A stretch of DNA of 64,000 nt from Olivibacter sp. SDN3 (GCF_014334135.1 NZ_CP060497.1:2356001-2420000); one strand, 5' to 3'; counted from the first letter of the stretch, positions 38,164 through 47,622 are shown. Notes: a model not told the origin generated them from the sequence alone. Numbers and translations: made by a program.

Positions 38164-38230
38164 ATCAGGTGATATCAGTGAGCAGAATTAAGGTTTTTTT
38201 GGTATTTACAGACGTTGTCTAGGGTTTATC

Positions 38231-38281
38231 CAAACTTAGATAAATTTGTTTTTATATGCAATATGATTGGGTCGTATATAC
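38231..38281 (-). promoter_or_regulatory. Recurring promoter element, copy A
   Basis: Read on the minus strand: GTATATAC (38281-38274), 12 bp, TTGCATATAAA, then TAAGTTTG (38238-38231) with 20 bp between TTG and -7. This is the same architecture as 22719-22769 and 53525-53575. It points at the truncated gene starting at 38163. Confidence 0.65.
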
Positions 38282-38314
38282 CGATAATAACAACCAGTGG
38301 CTCATTTGTGTATC

Positions 38315-38659
38315 TCATTTCCGGTCTTTAGATGCTCGCACTTCCTTGTTAAAAGCTAGACAAAGCTCTATCCAATAGCTGAAATCGTCCGGCTGGCCGT
38401 ATCCTTCGAGGTTGACTAAGCAATATCCCGGTAAAGTCTTCCCTTTCATAACCATTGACTGATAACCTTTACGTTTTTCAACCTCAGACAGGTCTGCCGG
38501 ATCAAACCTGCACATGAGCTTGTCGCCACTAACGTTGATGCACATCTTCCCGTTGACTAGGAAAGCCATCCCTCCAAACATTTTCTTTTCCTCGATCGTT
38601 AAACCGGGCGCGCCTATCAGGTAGGCTCTTACCCTATCCGCTAAATCTGTATCATACAT
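38315..38659 (-). CDS. TfoX/Sxy N-terminal-domain protein
   Basis: A 114-aa protein consisting of the TfoX N-terminal fold alone. The signature is EEKKMFGGMAFLVNGKMCIN, followed by DKLMCRFDP and MKGKTLPGYCLV. Stand-alone versions are widespread in Bacteroidota and have no proven role; a link to competence should not be assumed. The ATG at 38659 is the only sensible start. Confidence 0.9.
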   Translation of the reverse strand: MYDTDLADRVRAYLIGAPGLTIEEKKMFGGMAFLVNGKMCINVSGDKLMCRFDPADLSEVEKRKGYQSMVMKGKTLPGYCLVNLEGYGQPDDFSYWIELCLAFNKEVRASKDRK

Positions 38660-38835
38660 ATGCCATAACTTTCAGTTACATAAATATCGCTATTTACGTG
38701 AATTCTCCAAAAAACAAATATCCAAGAGAAAACCAGTTCCCGGCCATAAACCAAACGGCAGCCTTGTGTTTATTATCCAACTAGTTTAGCCTTGGAAATA
38801 TATATTCATTATTTTACTCCGAAAATGACAGCATC

Positions 38836-39027
38836 CTAAATTTCCATTGGAGGATAGAAGAGCGACATGGTAGAGCTCCGGCCCTCTTTAAGGTTAAGAG
38901 CATGTACTTTAGTAGTCATCCCGAATGGAGCCTGCCATGTCTCCAATGCCTTTGGGTCAGTGATGGCCTTAAAGATCTTCTCTGCGGAAGCTTTAATTAT
39001 CCTTGAATTTTGCGTGGTTTGTGACAT
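38836..39027 (-). pseudogene. N-terminal fragment of an SRPBCC/AHSA1 protein
   Basis: A 63-aa frame reads RIIKASAEKIFKAITDPKAL and ETWQAPFGMTTKVHALNL, then SLFYPPMEI and a stop. This is the first third of a polyketide-cyclase-like SRPBCC domain (about 150 residues). The cavity-forming strands are cut off. A different SRPBCC remnant lies at 27416. Confidence 0.6.
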
Positions 39028-39324
39028 GGCTTTTTCGCATTAAAGTTATTGGTTACTTTACTTTCAAACACAAATATAAACCGTATTCCTTCCAATAATA
39101 GGGTTCAATTAAGACAAACTAGATGGCGTTTTAGGACAATGATTGACCGGCAAAACTCTGTGGACCTAGGGGGCTTATCCGTCTATAGTTTTATAGTTGG
39201 TCTCGTCCGATTTTCTCCTTACTTAGCCTAAAGCTATTTTAGGATCACACAGTTAATTCTGAACATATCGTGTCAAACCGTATGCCAGCTACGAAATAGC
39301 TGTTAAATTTGTTAACTTCGTCGC

Positions 39325-39645
39325 GTGAAGTTTGTTGCGCTTATTCTTTCTATATTTGTACTGACGCTTTCGGTAGTGCCGTGTAGCGTATTGGAACCAG
39401 CGTTTGGGCATGGACAAGAACAGTGCAGTACCGAAAAGGATCATCACGCTCAGGGCGATGACTGCAGTGGCCTTTGTTCCCCTTTTTATACCTGTGGTAC
39501 TTGTCTGGGCTTGGTTTTAATAGTACCGGTCACGTATCCGTCGACATATTTATCGTTTGAGTCCACGGAACATTATGTACTATATCTACTCTCCGCTTTG
39601 AGGGAACCCCTTTCTTCAATCTGGCAACCACCCAGGATAGGTTAA
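39325..39645 (+). CDS. DUF6660-like small exported Cys/His-rich protein
   Basis: A 106-aa protein with a GTG start at 39325. A signal peptide (FVALILSIFVLTLSVVPCSV) is followed by a Cys/His-rich stretch around residues 34-60 (CSTEKDHHAQGDDCSGLCSP) and a hydrophobic segment. This pattern matches my recollection of DUF6660 proteins found just upstream of TonB receptors. The thiol- and imidazole-rich core suggests metal binding. It is followed 61 bp later by a TonB receptor, probably in one transcript. Confidence 0.7.
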   Translation: MKFVALILSIFVLTLSVVPCSVLEPAFGHGQEQCSTEKDHHAQGDDCSGLCSPFYTCGTCLGLVLIVPVTYPSTYLSFESTEHYVLYLLSALREPLSSIWQPPRIG

Positions 39646-39706
39646 ACCATATTTCGGCTAGGGAAAGGCCTGGTCATTATATGTTTAACTTAATCTTATT
39701 TTTATA

Positions 39707-41890
39707 ATGAAAAAACTCACAGTGTTGGTGGCAGCACTGCTTTATGCTACCGTCATATATTCCCAGAATAATACATTTAGGGCCGTCATCAAAGACGGCA
39801 AAACAAACATATCGTTGTCGAGGGCTTCGGCGCAAGTATTGGGGTCCTTCATTGGGGCATCTTCCGATTCCTTGGGAGCGGTTACCCTCCACAATATCCC
39901 GTCGGGCAAGCATATCATCGAATTCCGCTTCATAGGGTATGATATCCGCAGGGATACCCTTATATTCCCGTTGACACAGACTGCACCCCTGGAGATTGGC
40001 CTAGAGCTAGCAGGAGATGGAGATGAGTTAGAAGAGGTGGTCGTTTCAGCTACCCGGAGCAGCCGTACCATCGATAACATCCCTACCCGTGTGGAGGTCA
40101 TCGCGGGTGAGGAACTGGATGAGAAGGGTAATATGAAACCCGGCGACATCCGGATGCTGCTTGCCGAAAGCACCGGCATCCAGACTCAGCAAACTTCGGC
40201 AACCAGTGCAAACGCCAGTATCCGTATCCAGGGGCTTGACGGTAAATACACGCAAATGATCCGTGACGGCCTTCCATTATATTCCGGCTTTTCGGGAGGG
40301 CTGGGACTGTTACAGATCGCACCCTTAGACCTGCAGCAGGTGGAGGTGATCAAAGGATCATCTTCTACCCTGTATGGGGGCGGTGCTATTGCAGGTCTAG
40401 TTAACCTGGTTTCCAAAAAGCCAACCGAGGAACGCCAGTTTGACTTCCTGCTGAATGGAACTTCTGCTTTAGGGATCGACGTCAGTGCTTTCTATGCGCA
40501 AAAGTTTAGAGGTGTGGGTACCACGGTATATGCAGCCTACAATGGTGGTATTGCCTATGACCCGGCAGATATCGGCCTGACCGCTATCCCACAATTCGAC
40601 CGGTTCACGCTTAACCCGAAGCTCTTTGTCTATTTCAATGACAATACTACTCTGACAGCGGGAATAAATGCCACTACTGAAAAACGTATAGGTGGTGATA
40701 TGCAATATATCAAGGGAAATGGTAGCAGCGAGCACTCTTATTTTGAGGAGAATAAAACCGGCCGCTACAGCACCCAACTCGAACTCGAGCACCGTTTGAA
40801 TGACAATGCAAAGCTGGTATTTAAGAACAGCGTCAGCTATTATAACCGTTCCATCGGTCTGCCGGCTTATCGCTTTTCCGGCGACCAGGTTTCCACGTTT
40901 ACCGAGGCAAGCTACTCCCGTAATGGAGAACAGGCAGAATGGGTGGTTGGCGCTAATTTCTTGACCGATATATTCGATGAAGACCAGACTACCGGTACGA
41001 CGGCACGCAATTACAACTATACCACCGTCGGCGCTTTCATCCAGAATACTTGGAATACTACCAGAAAATTCAGTATAGAGTCCGGAATTAGGGGGGATTA
41101 CCACGATGAATTCGGATTCTTTTTTCTGCCCAGGATTTCTGCTTTATGGAAGATCGATGAACAGTTTTCCACCCGCTTGGGGAGCGGTTTGGGGTATAAA
41201 GCGCCAACGGTCTTCACAGAAGATGCAGAACGCGTACAATTTCGCGGCGTGCTTCCCCTAGATGTAGACAATACGAAGGCAGAGCAATCTAACGGTGCGA
41301 ACTATGATATCAACTATCGTACATCACTTTTTGATGAAAAGATTGGTTTCAGCATTAACCATATGTTCTTTTATACCCGTATCAACAACCCGGTGCTGCT
41401 GACCCAGACCACCGGGAAAAATTACCAATACGTACAGCCTGAGGGTAATTTTAATACAAAGGGTATGGAGACGAACATCAAGCTCACCTATGACGACTTC
41501 AAACTGTTCGTGGGTTACACTTATGCTGACGTCAACCAGCATATAGGCAACACCACGACAACCTATCCGCTGGTATCCAGGCACAGGCTCAATCATGTGC
41601 TGATGTATGAAATTGAGGAGAAATGGAAGGTGGGAGCAGAGGCGTATTACTTCAGTCCCCAGCAATTGAACGATGGCGCGACCGGCAAAAGTTATTGGAC
41701 GGCTGGCCTGATGTTAGAGCGGATATGGGAGAGATTTTCGTTATTTATCAATTTCGAGAATTTCACGGACACTCGCCAGACTAAGTTTGGCCCCATCTAT
41801 TCGGGATCCATTACCAACCCGGTATTCGGGGATATTTATGCACCGGTAGATGGCTTTGTAATCAATGGCGGCATCAAGCTGCGCCTTTAG
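39707..41890 (+). CDS. TonB-dependent outer-membrane receptor
   Basis: A 727-aa receptor with a signal peptide (residues 1-19), a carboxypeptidase-regulatory-like head (about 22-105, IPSGKHIIEFRFIGYD), a TonB box/plug region (EEVVVSATRSSRTIDNIPTR, then IRIQGLDGKYTQMIRDGLPL and VEVIKGSSSTLYGGGAIAGL) and a beta barrel ending in GGIKLRL. It lacks a SusD partner, so it belongs to the siderophore/metal/vitamin type rather than to a glycan SusC. The Cys/His-rich protein upstream hints at a metal or metallophore. Confidence 0.93.
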   Translation: MKKLTVLVAALLYATVIYSQNNTFRAVIKDGKTNISLSRASAQVLGSFIGASSDSLGAVTLHNIPSGKHIIEFRFIGYDIRRDTLIFPLTQTAPLEIGLELAGDGDELEEVVVSATRSSRTIDNIPTRVEVIAGEELDEKGNMKPGDIRMLLAESTGIQTQQTSATSANASIRIQGLDGKYTQMIRDGLPLYSGFSGGLGLLQIAPLDLQQVEVIKGSSSTLYGGGAIAGLVNLVSKKPTEERQFDFLLNGTSALGIDVSAFYAQKFRGVGTTVYAAYNGGIAYDPADIGLTAIPQFDRFTLNPKLFVYFNDNTTLTAGINATTEKRIGGDMQYIKGNGSSEHSYFEENKTGRYSTQLELEHRLNDNAKLVFKNSVSYYNRSIGLPAYRFSGDQVSTFTEASYSRNGEQAEWVVGANFLTDIFDEDQTTGTTARNYNYTTVGAFIQNTWNTTRKFSIESGIRGDYHDEFGFFFLPRISALWKIDEQFSTRLGSGLGYKAPTVFTEDAERVQFRGVLPLDVDNTKAEQSNGANYDINYRTSLFDEKIGFSINHMFFYTRINNPVLLTQTTGKNYQYVQPEGNFNTKGMETNIKLTYDDFKLFVGYTYADVNQHIGNTTTTYPLVSRHRLNHVLMYEIEEKWKVGAEAYYFSPQQLNDGATGKSYWTAGLMLERIWERFSLFINFENFTDTRQTKFGPIYSGSITNPVFGDIYAPVDGFVINGGIKLRL

Positions 41891-42332
41891 TATTATGCAA
41901 AGTGGCTGTCTCAAAAGTAACAATTGGGGCAGCTCTTTGACCCTCTTTTGCCGTGGCACTGGGTAGCAGGAAACTATTACGTGGTAAGGTCACCAAAGCC
42001 GGGGCATTAAACCTATTCTACAAAAATGGGAGAGGTTTCGTTTGGGTTTCGCAGAGCACCTGTTCCATTTTCGCATCCGCGTTTCCCGTCCAGCAGCTGC
42101 TTGCGGACGAACTTGAGTTCCTCGATTTTCAAGTCTATAAGCAGGATTTTTTTGTCAATTTTATACACCGCGACAATGAATCCGTTTACAGGACGCGTTT
42201 CATAAACAGCTGGATAAGTTAAAGCAAAAAATTCATGTTATAAAAAAACATCTGTCTTAAATTGAATGAATGTTGTCATTTAAGACTATTCTGTTACTTA
42301 TTATCTTTGATGAAATATAAAAATAATCAGAA
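41891..42332. other. Decayed stretch between the TonB receptor and gap
   Basis: GGCTGTCTCAAAAGT near 41909 resembles the terminal repeat of some Bacteroidota insertion sequences, but no matching end or transposase is present. On the minus strand a frame reads RPVNGFIVAVYKIDKKILLI and KIEELKFVRKQLLDGKRGCE, which may be a scrap of a lost gene. No intact gene is supported. Confidence 0.3.
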
Positions 42333-43331
42333 ATGTTAAAAGTTGCAATAAACGGATTTGGGAGGATTGGAAGAATGACCTTCCGAAAATTATTTGATCA
42401 GGATAGTGTTAAGATCGTAGCTGTTAATGATTTAAGCACGCCTGAAATGTTGGCCTACTTGTTAAAGTATGACTCTGTACACGGTGTATTTCCGCATTCG
42501 GTTAGTTCTGGTACGAAGGAGTTGATCATTAATGAACAGAAAATCAATGTATATGCTGAACGAAATCCCGATCGTCTTCCATGGGAAAAACTGGATATTG
42601 ACGTAGTGCTCGAGTGTACAGGAATATTTGAATCCAAAGAAAAGAGCTCATTACATTTAGCGGCCGGTGCAAAAAAGGTGATTATATCAGCACCTTCAGA
42701 CAATGATGTCAAAACAGTAGTATTTAACGTTAATCATCATATATTAAGGGGTGATGATAGGATTATAAGTGCGGCATCGTGTACTACCAATTGTCTTGCT
42801 CCACTTGCCAAAATTTTAAATGATCATTTTATGATTGTATCTGGGCAGATGAATACCATTCACGCTTACACCAATTCTCAGCCCTTGATGGACGTATCGG
42901 ATAAAAAAAATGGATTTCGGAAATCTAGAGCCGCTGTAGACAATATCATTCCGTTTACAACAGGAGCAGCTAAGGCCATTGGACTTGTTGTTCCGGAATT
43001 AAATGGAAAGCTAGATGGATCATCTCAAAGGGTTCCAGTACATTCGGGCTCATTGGTAGAGTTATATACAGTTTTGGAGCGAGTGACTTCCTTGGAAGAA
43101 ATTAACAACGTTATGAGCAGTGCAGCGAACGAGTCTTTTGGTTACAGTGAAGCTCCCATTGTATCGCAAGACATTATTGGAACAAGTTATGGTTCTATAT
43201 TTGACGCCACACAGACAAAAATAGTCGGAAGTGGCAACCAGCAATTGATAAAAACCGCTGCATGGTATGACAACGAGATGTCATTCGTCTCACAGATGGT
43301 CAGAACGATGCGGTATTTCGGAACTTTATAG
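42333..43331 (+). CDS. gap: Type I glyceraldehyde-3-phosphate dehydrogenase
   Basis: A 332-aa GAPDH of normal length catalysing the phosphorylating oxidation of glyceraldehyde-3-phosphate. The NAD motif is INGFGRIGRMTFRK, the active-site Cys is in AASCTTNCLAP (about residue 150), and the partner His is in NTIHAYT. The C-terminal signature WYDNEMSFVSQMVR is intact. It has DLSTPEMLAYLLKYDSVHGV as in Bacteroidota enzymes. It is an isolated copy rather than part of a glycolytic operon, and its stop overlaps that of the GlxA-type regulator on the other strand by 6 nt. Confidence 0.95.
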   Translation: MLKVAINGFGRIGRMTFRKLFDQDSVKIVAVNDLSTPEMLAYLLKYDSVHGVFPHSVSSGTKELIINEQKINVYAERNPDRLPWEKLDIDVVLECTGIFESKEKSSLHLAAGAKKVIISAPSDNDVKTVVFNVNHHILRGDDRIISAASCTTNCLAPLAKILNDHFMIVSGQMNTIHAYTNSQPLMDVSDKKNGFRKSRAAVDNIIPFTTGAAKAIGLVVPELNGKLDGSSQRVPVHSGSLVELYTVLERVTSLEEINNVMSSAANESFGYSEAPIVSQDIIGTSYGSIFDATQTKIVGSGNQQLIKTAAWYDNEMSFVSQMVRTMRYFGTL

Positions 43332-44309
43332 CTTTACACCAAAATTTTTTCTATAGATACCCGGGCTGGTAGCCAGGTGGCGCAAAAATAGTCTCCGTAA
43401 GCCATTAGCGTTTACCAGCCCACACTCTTGTGCGATCTGATCTAAGCTTAAATTGCTTTCTTCCAGACGTCGCCGAGCAGCTTCAACTCTTACTTTTTCT
43501 ACATATTTCGCTGGGGAGATACCTGTTTCTTTAGTGAACACCCGCGAAAAATTTCTGCTACTCATAGATAATCTGTCTGCCATCGCCTCTACGGATAGAT
43601 CTTCACTTAAATGCTCCTGAATAAATTGAACAATCTGGTTTATAGGTAAATTATCGGTTGACTGAATCATGAGTATAGTGCTAAACTGGGACTGGCTTCC
43701 AGGTCTCTTTAGGTATAAAACTAATATTCTAGCTATTTTCATGGCCACATTCCTGCCTAAATCCTCCTCTACCAATCCTAGAGTCAGGTCAATTCCCGTG
43801 GAGATGCCAGCAGATGTATAAAAATTTCCATCTTTTATAAATATAGGATCTCTTTCAACTTTTATCTCGGGAAATTGAAAGGCCATTTGATCGCATAGCA
43901 TCCAATGTGTGGTTGCTTTCCGACCATTCAAAAGCCCTGTTTCAGCGAGAATAAAAGCTCCTGCACAAACCGACGCTATTCTTGTTTTGGAATTCTCTTT
44001 CACAATAGCTCTTAAGTAATCTAAAATATTCTGAGGGATATTTTGATTGTATATTCCTCGACCTGCAATGATAACAGTGTCTATTGAATAAAAAATACTC
44101 GAAAACCCTCCTTCGCATATAACAGGCATTCCACATGAGGTTTGAACAACAGAAGAGTTATCCATTGATATTAGATGTGTAATGTAGAAAGTCCTGCTTT
44201 GTTCATTAGTAGATTGTATATAATCATTTGTCTTTGACAAAACTTCCAAAGGCCCTGCAATGTCTAATATTGAAGTTTGTGGAGGTATTAATATTACAAT
44301 GTGTTTCAT
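43326..44309 (-). CDS. GlxA-type regulator (DJ-1/PfpI domain + AraC helix-turn-helix)
   Basis: A 327-aa protein from the ATG at 44309 (MKHIVILIPPQTSILDIAGP). A longer frame to 44387 is A/T-rich and unlikely. Residues 1-190 form a DJ-1/PfpI amidotransferase-like domain with a Cys in ASVCAGAFILAETGLLNGRK. Residues 220-327 hold the AraC double helix-turn-helix (SVEAMADRLSMSSRNFSRVF and DQIAQECGLVNANGLRRLF). The nucleophile-elbow Cys is kept, so aldehyde or thiol sensing is conceivable. It is tail-to-tail with gap, with the 3' ends overlapping. Confidence 0.92.
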   Translation of the reverse strand: MKHIVILIPPQTSILDIAGPLEVLSKTNDYIQSTNEQSRTFYITHLISMDNSSVVQTSCGMPVICEGGFSSIFYSIDTVIIAGRGIYNQNIPQNILDYLRAIVKENSKTRIASVCAGAFILAETGLLNGRKATTHWMLCDQMAFQFPEIKVERDPIFIKDGNFYTSAGISTGIDLTLGLVEEDLGRNVAMKIARILVLYLKRPGSQSQFSTILMIQSTDNLPINQIVQFIQEHLSEDLSVEAMADRLSMSSRNFSRVFTKETGISPAKYVEKVRVEAARRRLEESNLSLDQIAQECGLVNANGLRRLFLRHLATSPGIYRKNFGVKL

Positions 44310-44618
44310 GCATATAAGGTAAAAAAAATAATGCATTTTAAAATGTCTTAAAAAAATAAAAAGTTCAAAATAAGACAATATATTCATTTAATAATATTTA
44401 AACCTATTGACACTAAATGATGATGTCGTTTAGCAAAAAAATCGAGTTTGATGCCTATAATGCGGGATATGCAAAGGTAATATAATGGCCTTATCCATTA
44501 ATCTGGCTATTGAAGATCATTTTCAACTGAGGCGAGCAGAATTTCTAGATGTCGATCGCGTATAAACATTTCGTCATTGAGCGAATTGACAAATGCAATA
44601 TCACGTTCCTTGAATTTG

Positions 44619-44646
44619 AAGGTTTTAGCGAACTCGCTAAAACCTT
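44619..44646. terminator. Perfect hairpin downstream of the AKR operon
   Basis: AAGGTTTTAGCGA (44619-44631) and TCGCTAAAACCTT (44634-44646) are exact complements around a 2-base centre. It lies 76 nt beyond the stop of the aldo/keto reductase gene on the minus strand. A clear T-run is lacking, so the terminator call is moderate. Confidence 0.5.
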
Positions 44647-44721
44647 TATTATCTAAACTCCATAGCTTCCTAAGAGGCCATGGAGTTTTACAAATGCGAC
44701 GATGCTTTAAATTCAGTTTCG

Positions 44722-45567
44722 TTAAAATGTCAGCTTTGTCAGCCATTCAGCAGTTTCGGGATCACGATGGTCAAAGAATACACTATTGCCCGTATCTAAC
44801 GTCGCTATGGCATCCATATCATCCTTGCTCAGCTCAAAATCCCAAACACTATAGTTTTCCAGCATCCTCTCTTTACGCACCGATTTTGGGATCACGGCAA
44901 TCCCTCTTTGGATAAGCCAGCGCAAGGTAATCTGTGCAACGGATCTATTGTGTTTCCGACCAATAGAAGAGATCACTTCGTTGTTGAAGAAGTCATTTTT
45001 ACCTTCAGCAAATGAGGCCCAGGACTGCGTCAGTATATTGTTCTTCTTCAACAACTCGTGCTCGTCAGCTCTTTGGTAGAAAGGATTTATTTCTATCTGA
45101 TTCACTGCCGGAACGATCTCGTTATGTGCGATCAGATCTACCACCCTGTCCGAGAAGAAGTTGCTGATGCCAATGGCGCGAATCTTCCCGTCTTTGTACA
45201 GGTCTTCCATCGCACGCCACGAACCGTAATAATCTCCCAAAGCCTGATGGATGAGATATAGATCCAAATACTCCAACTGCAATTCCTTTAAGGACCTTTC
45301 GAAGGCAGTTTTGGTTTTTTGATAACCGGAGTCCTGTACCCAAAGTTTCGTGGTGACAAACAGTTCTTCCCTTACTACGCCACTTTTTTTGATGGCGTTG
45401 CCGACCGCAGATTCGTTCAGGTAAAACGAGGCTGTATCTATAAGACGGTAACCTGATTTTATGGCTGTTAAAACGGTTTGTTCGCATTGGTCAAGATCTG
45501 CTATCTGAAAAACGCCCAAACCTAATAGGGGCATTTCTACGCCATTGTTTAATTTAATTTTTTGCAT
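44722..45567 (-). CDS. Aldo/keto reductase
   Basis: A 281-aa AKR of the 2,5-diketogluconate-reductase-like group and normal length. Catalytic Asp and Tyr lie in [16 protein letters not shown], Lys in [12 protein letters not shown] and His in [13 protein letters not shown]. The NADPH-binding end contains [13 protein letters not shown]. It is the third gene of a TetR-monooxygenase-AKR operon and 60 bp downstream of the second gene. It is not closely similar to the IS-interrupted AKR at 31102. Confidence 0.94.
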   Translation of the reverse strand: MQKIKLNNGVEMPLLGLGVFQIADLDQCEQTVLTAIKSGYRLIDTASFYLNESAVGNAIKKSGVVREELFVTTKLWVQDSGYQKTKTAFERSLKELQLEYLDLYLIHQALGDYYGSWRAMEDLYKDGKIRAIGISNFFSDRVVDLIAHNEIVPAVNQIEINPFYQRADEHELLKKNNILTQSWASFAEGKNDFFNNEVISSIGRKHNRSVAQITLRWLIQRGIAVIPKSVRKERMLENYSVWDFELSKDDMDAIATLDTGNSVFFDHRDPETAEWLTKLTF

Positions 45568-45627
45568 GTTATTTATTTAAATTATTATATGAAAGATGTT
45601 CAAATGGGTTTTACTGATCGCCGCTAT

Positions 45628-46431
45628 TTACCGGGATATATCTTTTACTATCCAACGGGTACCCATTGGGTTGGATATAAAAAGGCCTTCTGTGGCTGCA
45701 TTCAGCTGGCTGATATGATCCAGTTTTAACTGTGTTTCATGGTTAGCTACACTTTCCCAGCCTTCCATCAAAACAAATTTGTTAGGATCATCTGCATATT
45801 GATAAAGATTAAATTCCAGGTTCCCTCGAGTTTTCCTGGATAGAGGAGCTACCTTGGCCATGGCGTTGATAAAGGATCGTCTCTTTTCCGACCTGACTTC
45901 AAACAGCACGATCACGTAACGTGTTGTTTCCGGCTTATCGGAAAATATTGGGATCGCCGCAGGAATTTCGTCTAACTCTTTAAGTTCGATAGACCTCGCT
46001 TCGCCTTCTAAAGATTTTTGAATAACCGTTATGGCATCTTTAAAGTAGTTCTGCTCTTTGTGAGAATTATGAGCCTCTTTATCTTTAAATCGTTCAAACC
46101 ATATGGGTTGAAGCTTCCCGTTTTCAGGTTGGAATAAACTGAAAGACATGTTCCCCGATTCCCTTCTTGAGTTGATTATATTGTTCTGTACTGCCTGAAT
46201 AAAGTCATTCCATTTGTCTTTTTTGATAGGACCAAAAAAACCTAATTCCTGGAAGGTTTTTGATTTTGTGGCAGCAGGTATCGAATCCTTTTTCGTCATA
46301 TTATTATTTTGATCTGCGGTTCCGTTGCAGCCCAATAATAGGAGAACACCTAATGCAACCACGAACATTAAGTTTCCTATTAAATGGGCTCCAAAAGCCG
46401 TGTTATTGTTTAGTTTTTGTGGTATGATCAT
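45628..46431 (-). CDS. Lipoprotein with two antibiotic-biosynthesis-monooxygenase (ABM) domains
   Basis: A 267-aa protein. A membrane-spanning signal ends in a lipobox (LLLLGCNG, Cys near residue 35). Two ferredoxin-like ABM units follow: GPIKKDKWNDFIQAVQNNII to FKDKEAHNSHKEQNYF, and VRSEKRRSFINAMAKVAPLS to VLMEGWESVANHETQLKLDH. Single-domain members are quinol or anthrone monooxygenases needing no cofactor. The tandem, surface-anchored form is unusual. It lies between the TetR gene and the AKR gene. Confidence 0.85.
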   Translation of the reverse strand: MIIPQKLNNNTAFGAHLIGNLMFVVALGVLLLLGCNGTADQNNNMTKKDSIPAATKSKTFQELGFFGPIKKDKWNDFIQAVQNNIINSRRESGNMSFSLFQPENGKLQPIWFERFKDKEAHNSHKEQNYFKDAITVIQKSLEGEARSIELKELDEIPAAIPIFSDKPETTRYVIVLFEVRSEKRRSFINAMAKVAPLSRKTRGNLEFNLYQYADDPNKFVLMEGWESVANHETQLKLDHISQLNAATEGLFISNPMGTRWIVKDISR

Positions 46432-46475
46432 GATTTATTTTAAACCTATCGTTTCAATATAAGGCAAAAAAATTA

Positions 46476-47048
46476 TTAGGGTATTGATTCTATTAAAATA
46501 TCAGTAGTTTGTTTGGTTAGTTTTCTATCAGCGAATAATATATGTGTATTATAGATCGATACGAGGCCCGATACTAAAAAGTGTGCCAGTGCCAAAGGAT
46601 CTTTATCTGACTGTAGTGTTCCGTTTTCTTTTGCCTGCTTCAATAATTTTTCGAAAAGACCCACTGCTTTTAATGTCTGCTTTGTAAGAAGTTTGCTTAC
46701 TTCTTTATCGGTAGGCGCCAGTTCAAAAACAGAATTAGTGAACAGGCAATTATTATCCTGTAATGCGGATTCAAATACAGAATAGATGATGTTTTTTACC
46801 GCTTCCAATGGTTCTTCACTTTTTTTTGCCGCCTGGCTGTATTGCTTATCTTTCTTTTGTATATAATTGGTCAGGGATTTTAAGAACAAATCATGCTTAT
46901 TGCCATAGGCAAGATATAAACTGCTTCGGTTGATCTGCATAGCATCCACCAGATCATTCATGGTAGTTGCATTATAACCTTTCTTCCAAAAGATATCTCT
47001 AGCTGTTTTCAGCTTTTTATCGTAATCAAATTCTTTGTTCCTCGGCAT
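46476..47048 (-). CDS. TetR/AcrR-family transcriptional regulator
   Basis: A 190-aa TetR repressor of the AcrR/NemR-like group. The helix-turn-helix is at residues 10-50 (ARDIFWKKGYNATTMNDLVD, then RSSLYLAYGNKHDLF). The helical ligand domain includes a Cys in ALQDNNCLFTNSVFEL, like the electrophile-sensing Cys of NemR-type proteins. It is the first gene of a co-directional set with the ABM lipoprotein and the AKR, so it probably represses its own operon. Confidence 0.92.
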   Translation of the reverse strand: MPRNKEFDYDKKLKTARDIFWKKGYNATTMNDLVDAMQINRSSLYLAYGNKHDLFLKSLTNYIQKKDKQYSQAAKKSEEPLEAVKNIIYSVFESALQDNNCLFTNSVFELAPTDKEVSKLLTKQTLKAVGLFEKLLKQAKENGTLQSDKDPLALAHFLVSGLVSIYNTHILFADRKLTKQTTDILIESIP

Positions 47049-47349
47049 ACATTACAAATGTATATATTAAACCTAACGTTTCAAAATAATTATCAGAAAC
47101 TATTGTAATAGTTATAGATCTAAAGCCCTTCGATTTTCAAATGATAACTACATCACGTACTCACAAACCATACTTTGTCATTTGTTATTTTTTGTTGTCA
47201 TTGCTCGAAATTGATGATACAAAATTGGGCTTTACCGTCCGGTCTTATGTAACCAATACCTAGTCTGTTGTAGTTAAATCTCTCATGATATCGATTGTAA
47301 CGGCATAAACCCGAGCTGGTCGGGTATCAGATATTGGCGGGGTTCTTAA
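47049..47349. other. Intergenic stretch upstream of the TetR operon
   Basis: About 300 A/T-rich bases. It must contain the TetR promoter near 47060-47100 (sequence ATGTATATATTAAACC close to the start), but no clear operator dyad was found. No gene is supported. Confidence 0.35.
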
Positions 47350-47622
47350 TTATTGTTTATTAACCCGATAAAGAAATAATACCCTTTCGGTTTGCCTGGA
47401 GGGATAGTTTTCAAGAAACAGCCCGGCATACTCCGGCACCCGGTATTTTGTCCACACGTTGCTGTACATGGTACCTGCGCGGTCCAGATACAGCGTTGCC
47501 GTATCCGTTTGCCGGCCGGGACAAAATTTACCCGCTAATAATAATATACAGCAGCAGATCACCTTAATAGTCTTTTTAACGGCGTTGTCCGTCATCTGAT
47601 ATCTTAATTTGTTGACGTTCAT
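47350..47622 (-). pseudogene. N-terminal stub of an exported glycosidase-like gene after GH92
   Basis: From the ATG at 47622, which overlaps the GH92 stop (TAATG), the frame reads MNVNKLRYQMTDNAVKKTIK, a membrane signal (VICCCILLLAGKFCPG) and then YLDRAGTMYSNVWTKYRVPE and LFLENYPSRQTE, stopping after 90 codons. The last part looks like the start of a helical-barrel glycosidase such as GH76, which often accompanies GH92. Most of the gene is missing. The coupling to GH92 shows it was an operon partner. Confidence 0.45.

Noticed and set aside
41905-41925. GGCTGTCTCAAAAGT read as the end of an insertion sequence.
   Set aside because: No opposite end, transposase or target duplication is found nearby. 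The resemblance alone is too weak for a mobile-element call.
44411-44485. Short plus-strand frame beginning ATGATGATG near the GlxA-type gene.
   Set aside because: Only about 22 codons with no promoter or homologue in sight.
44507-44746. 79-codon minus-strand frame overlapping the end of the aldo/keto reductase gene.
   Set aside because: It runs through a perfect hairpin that looks like a transcription signal and shows no family resemblance. It may hold a short coding scrap, but a gene cannot be supported.
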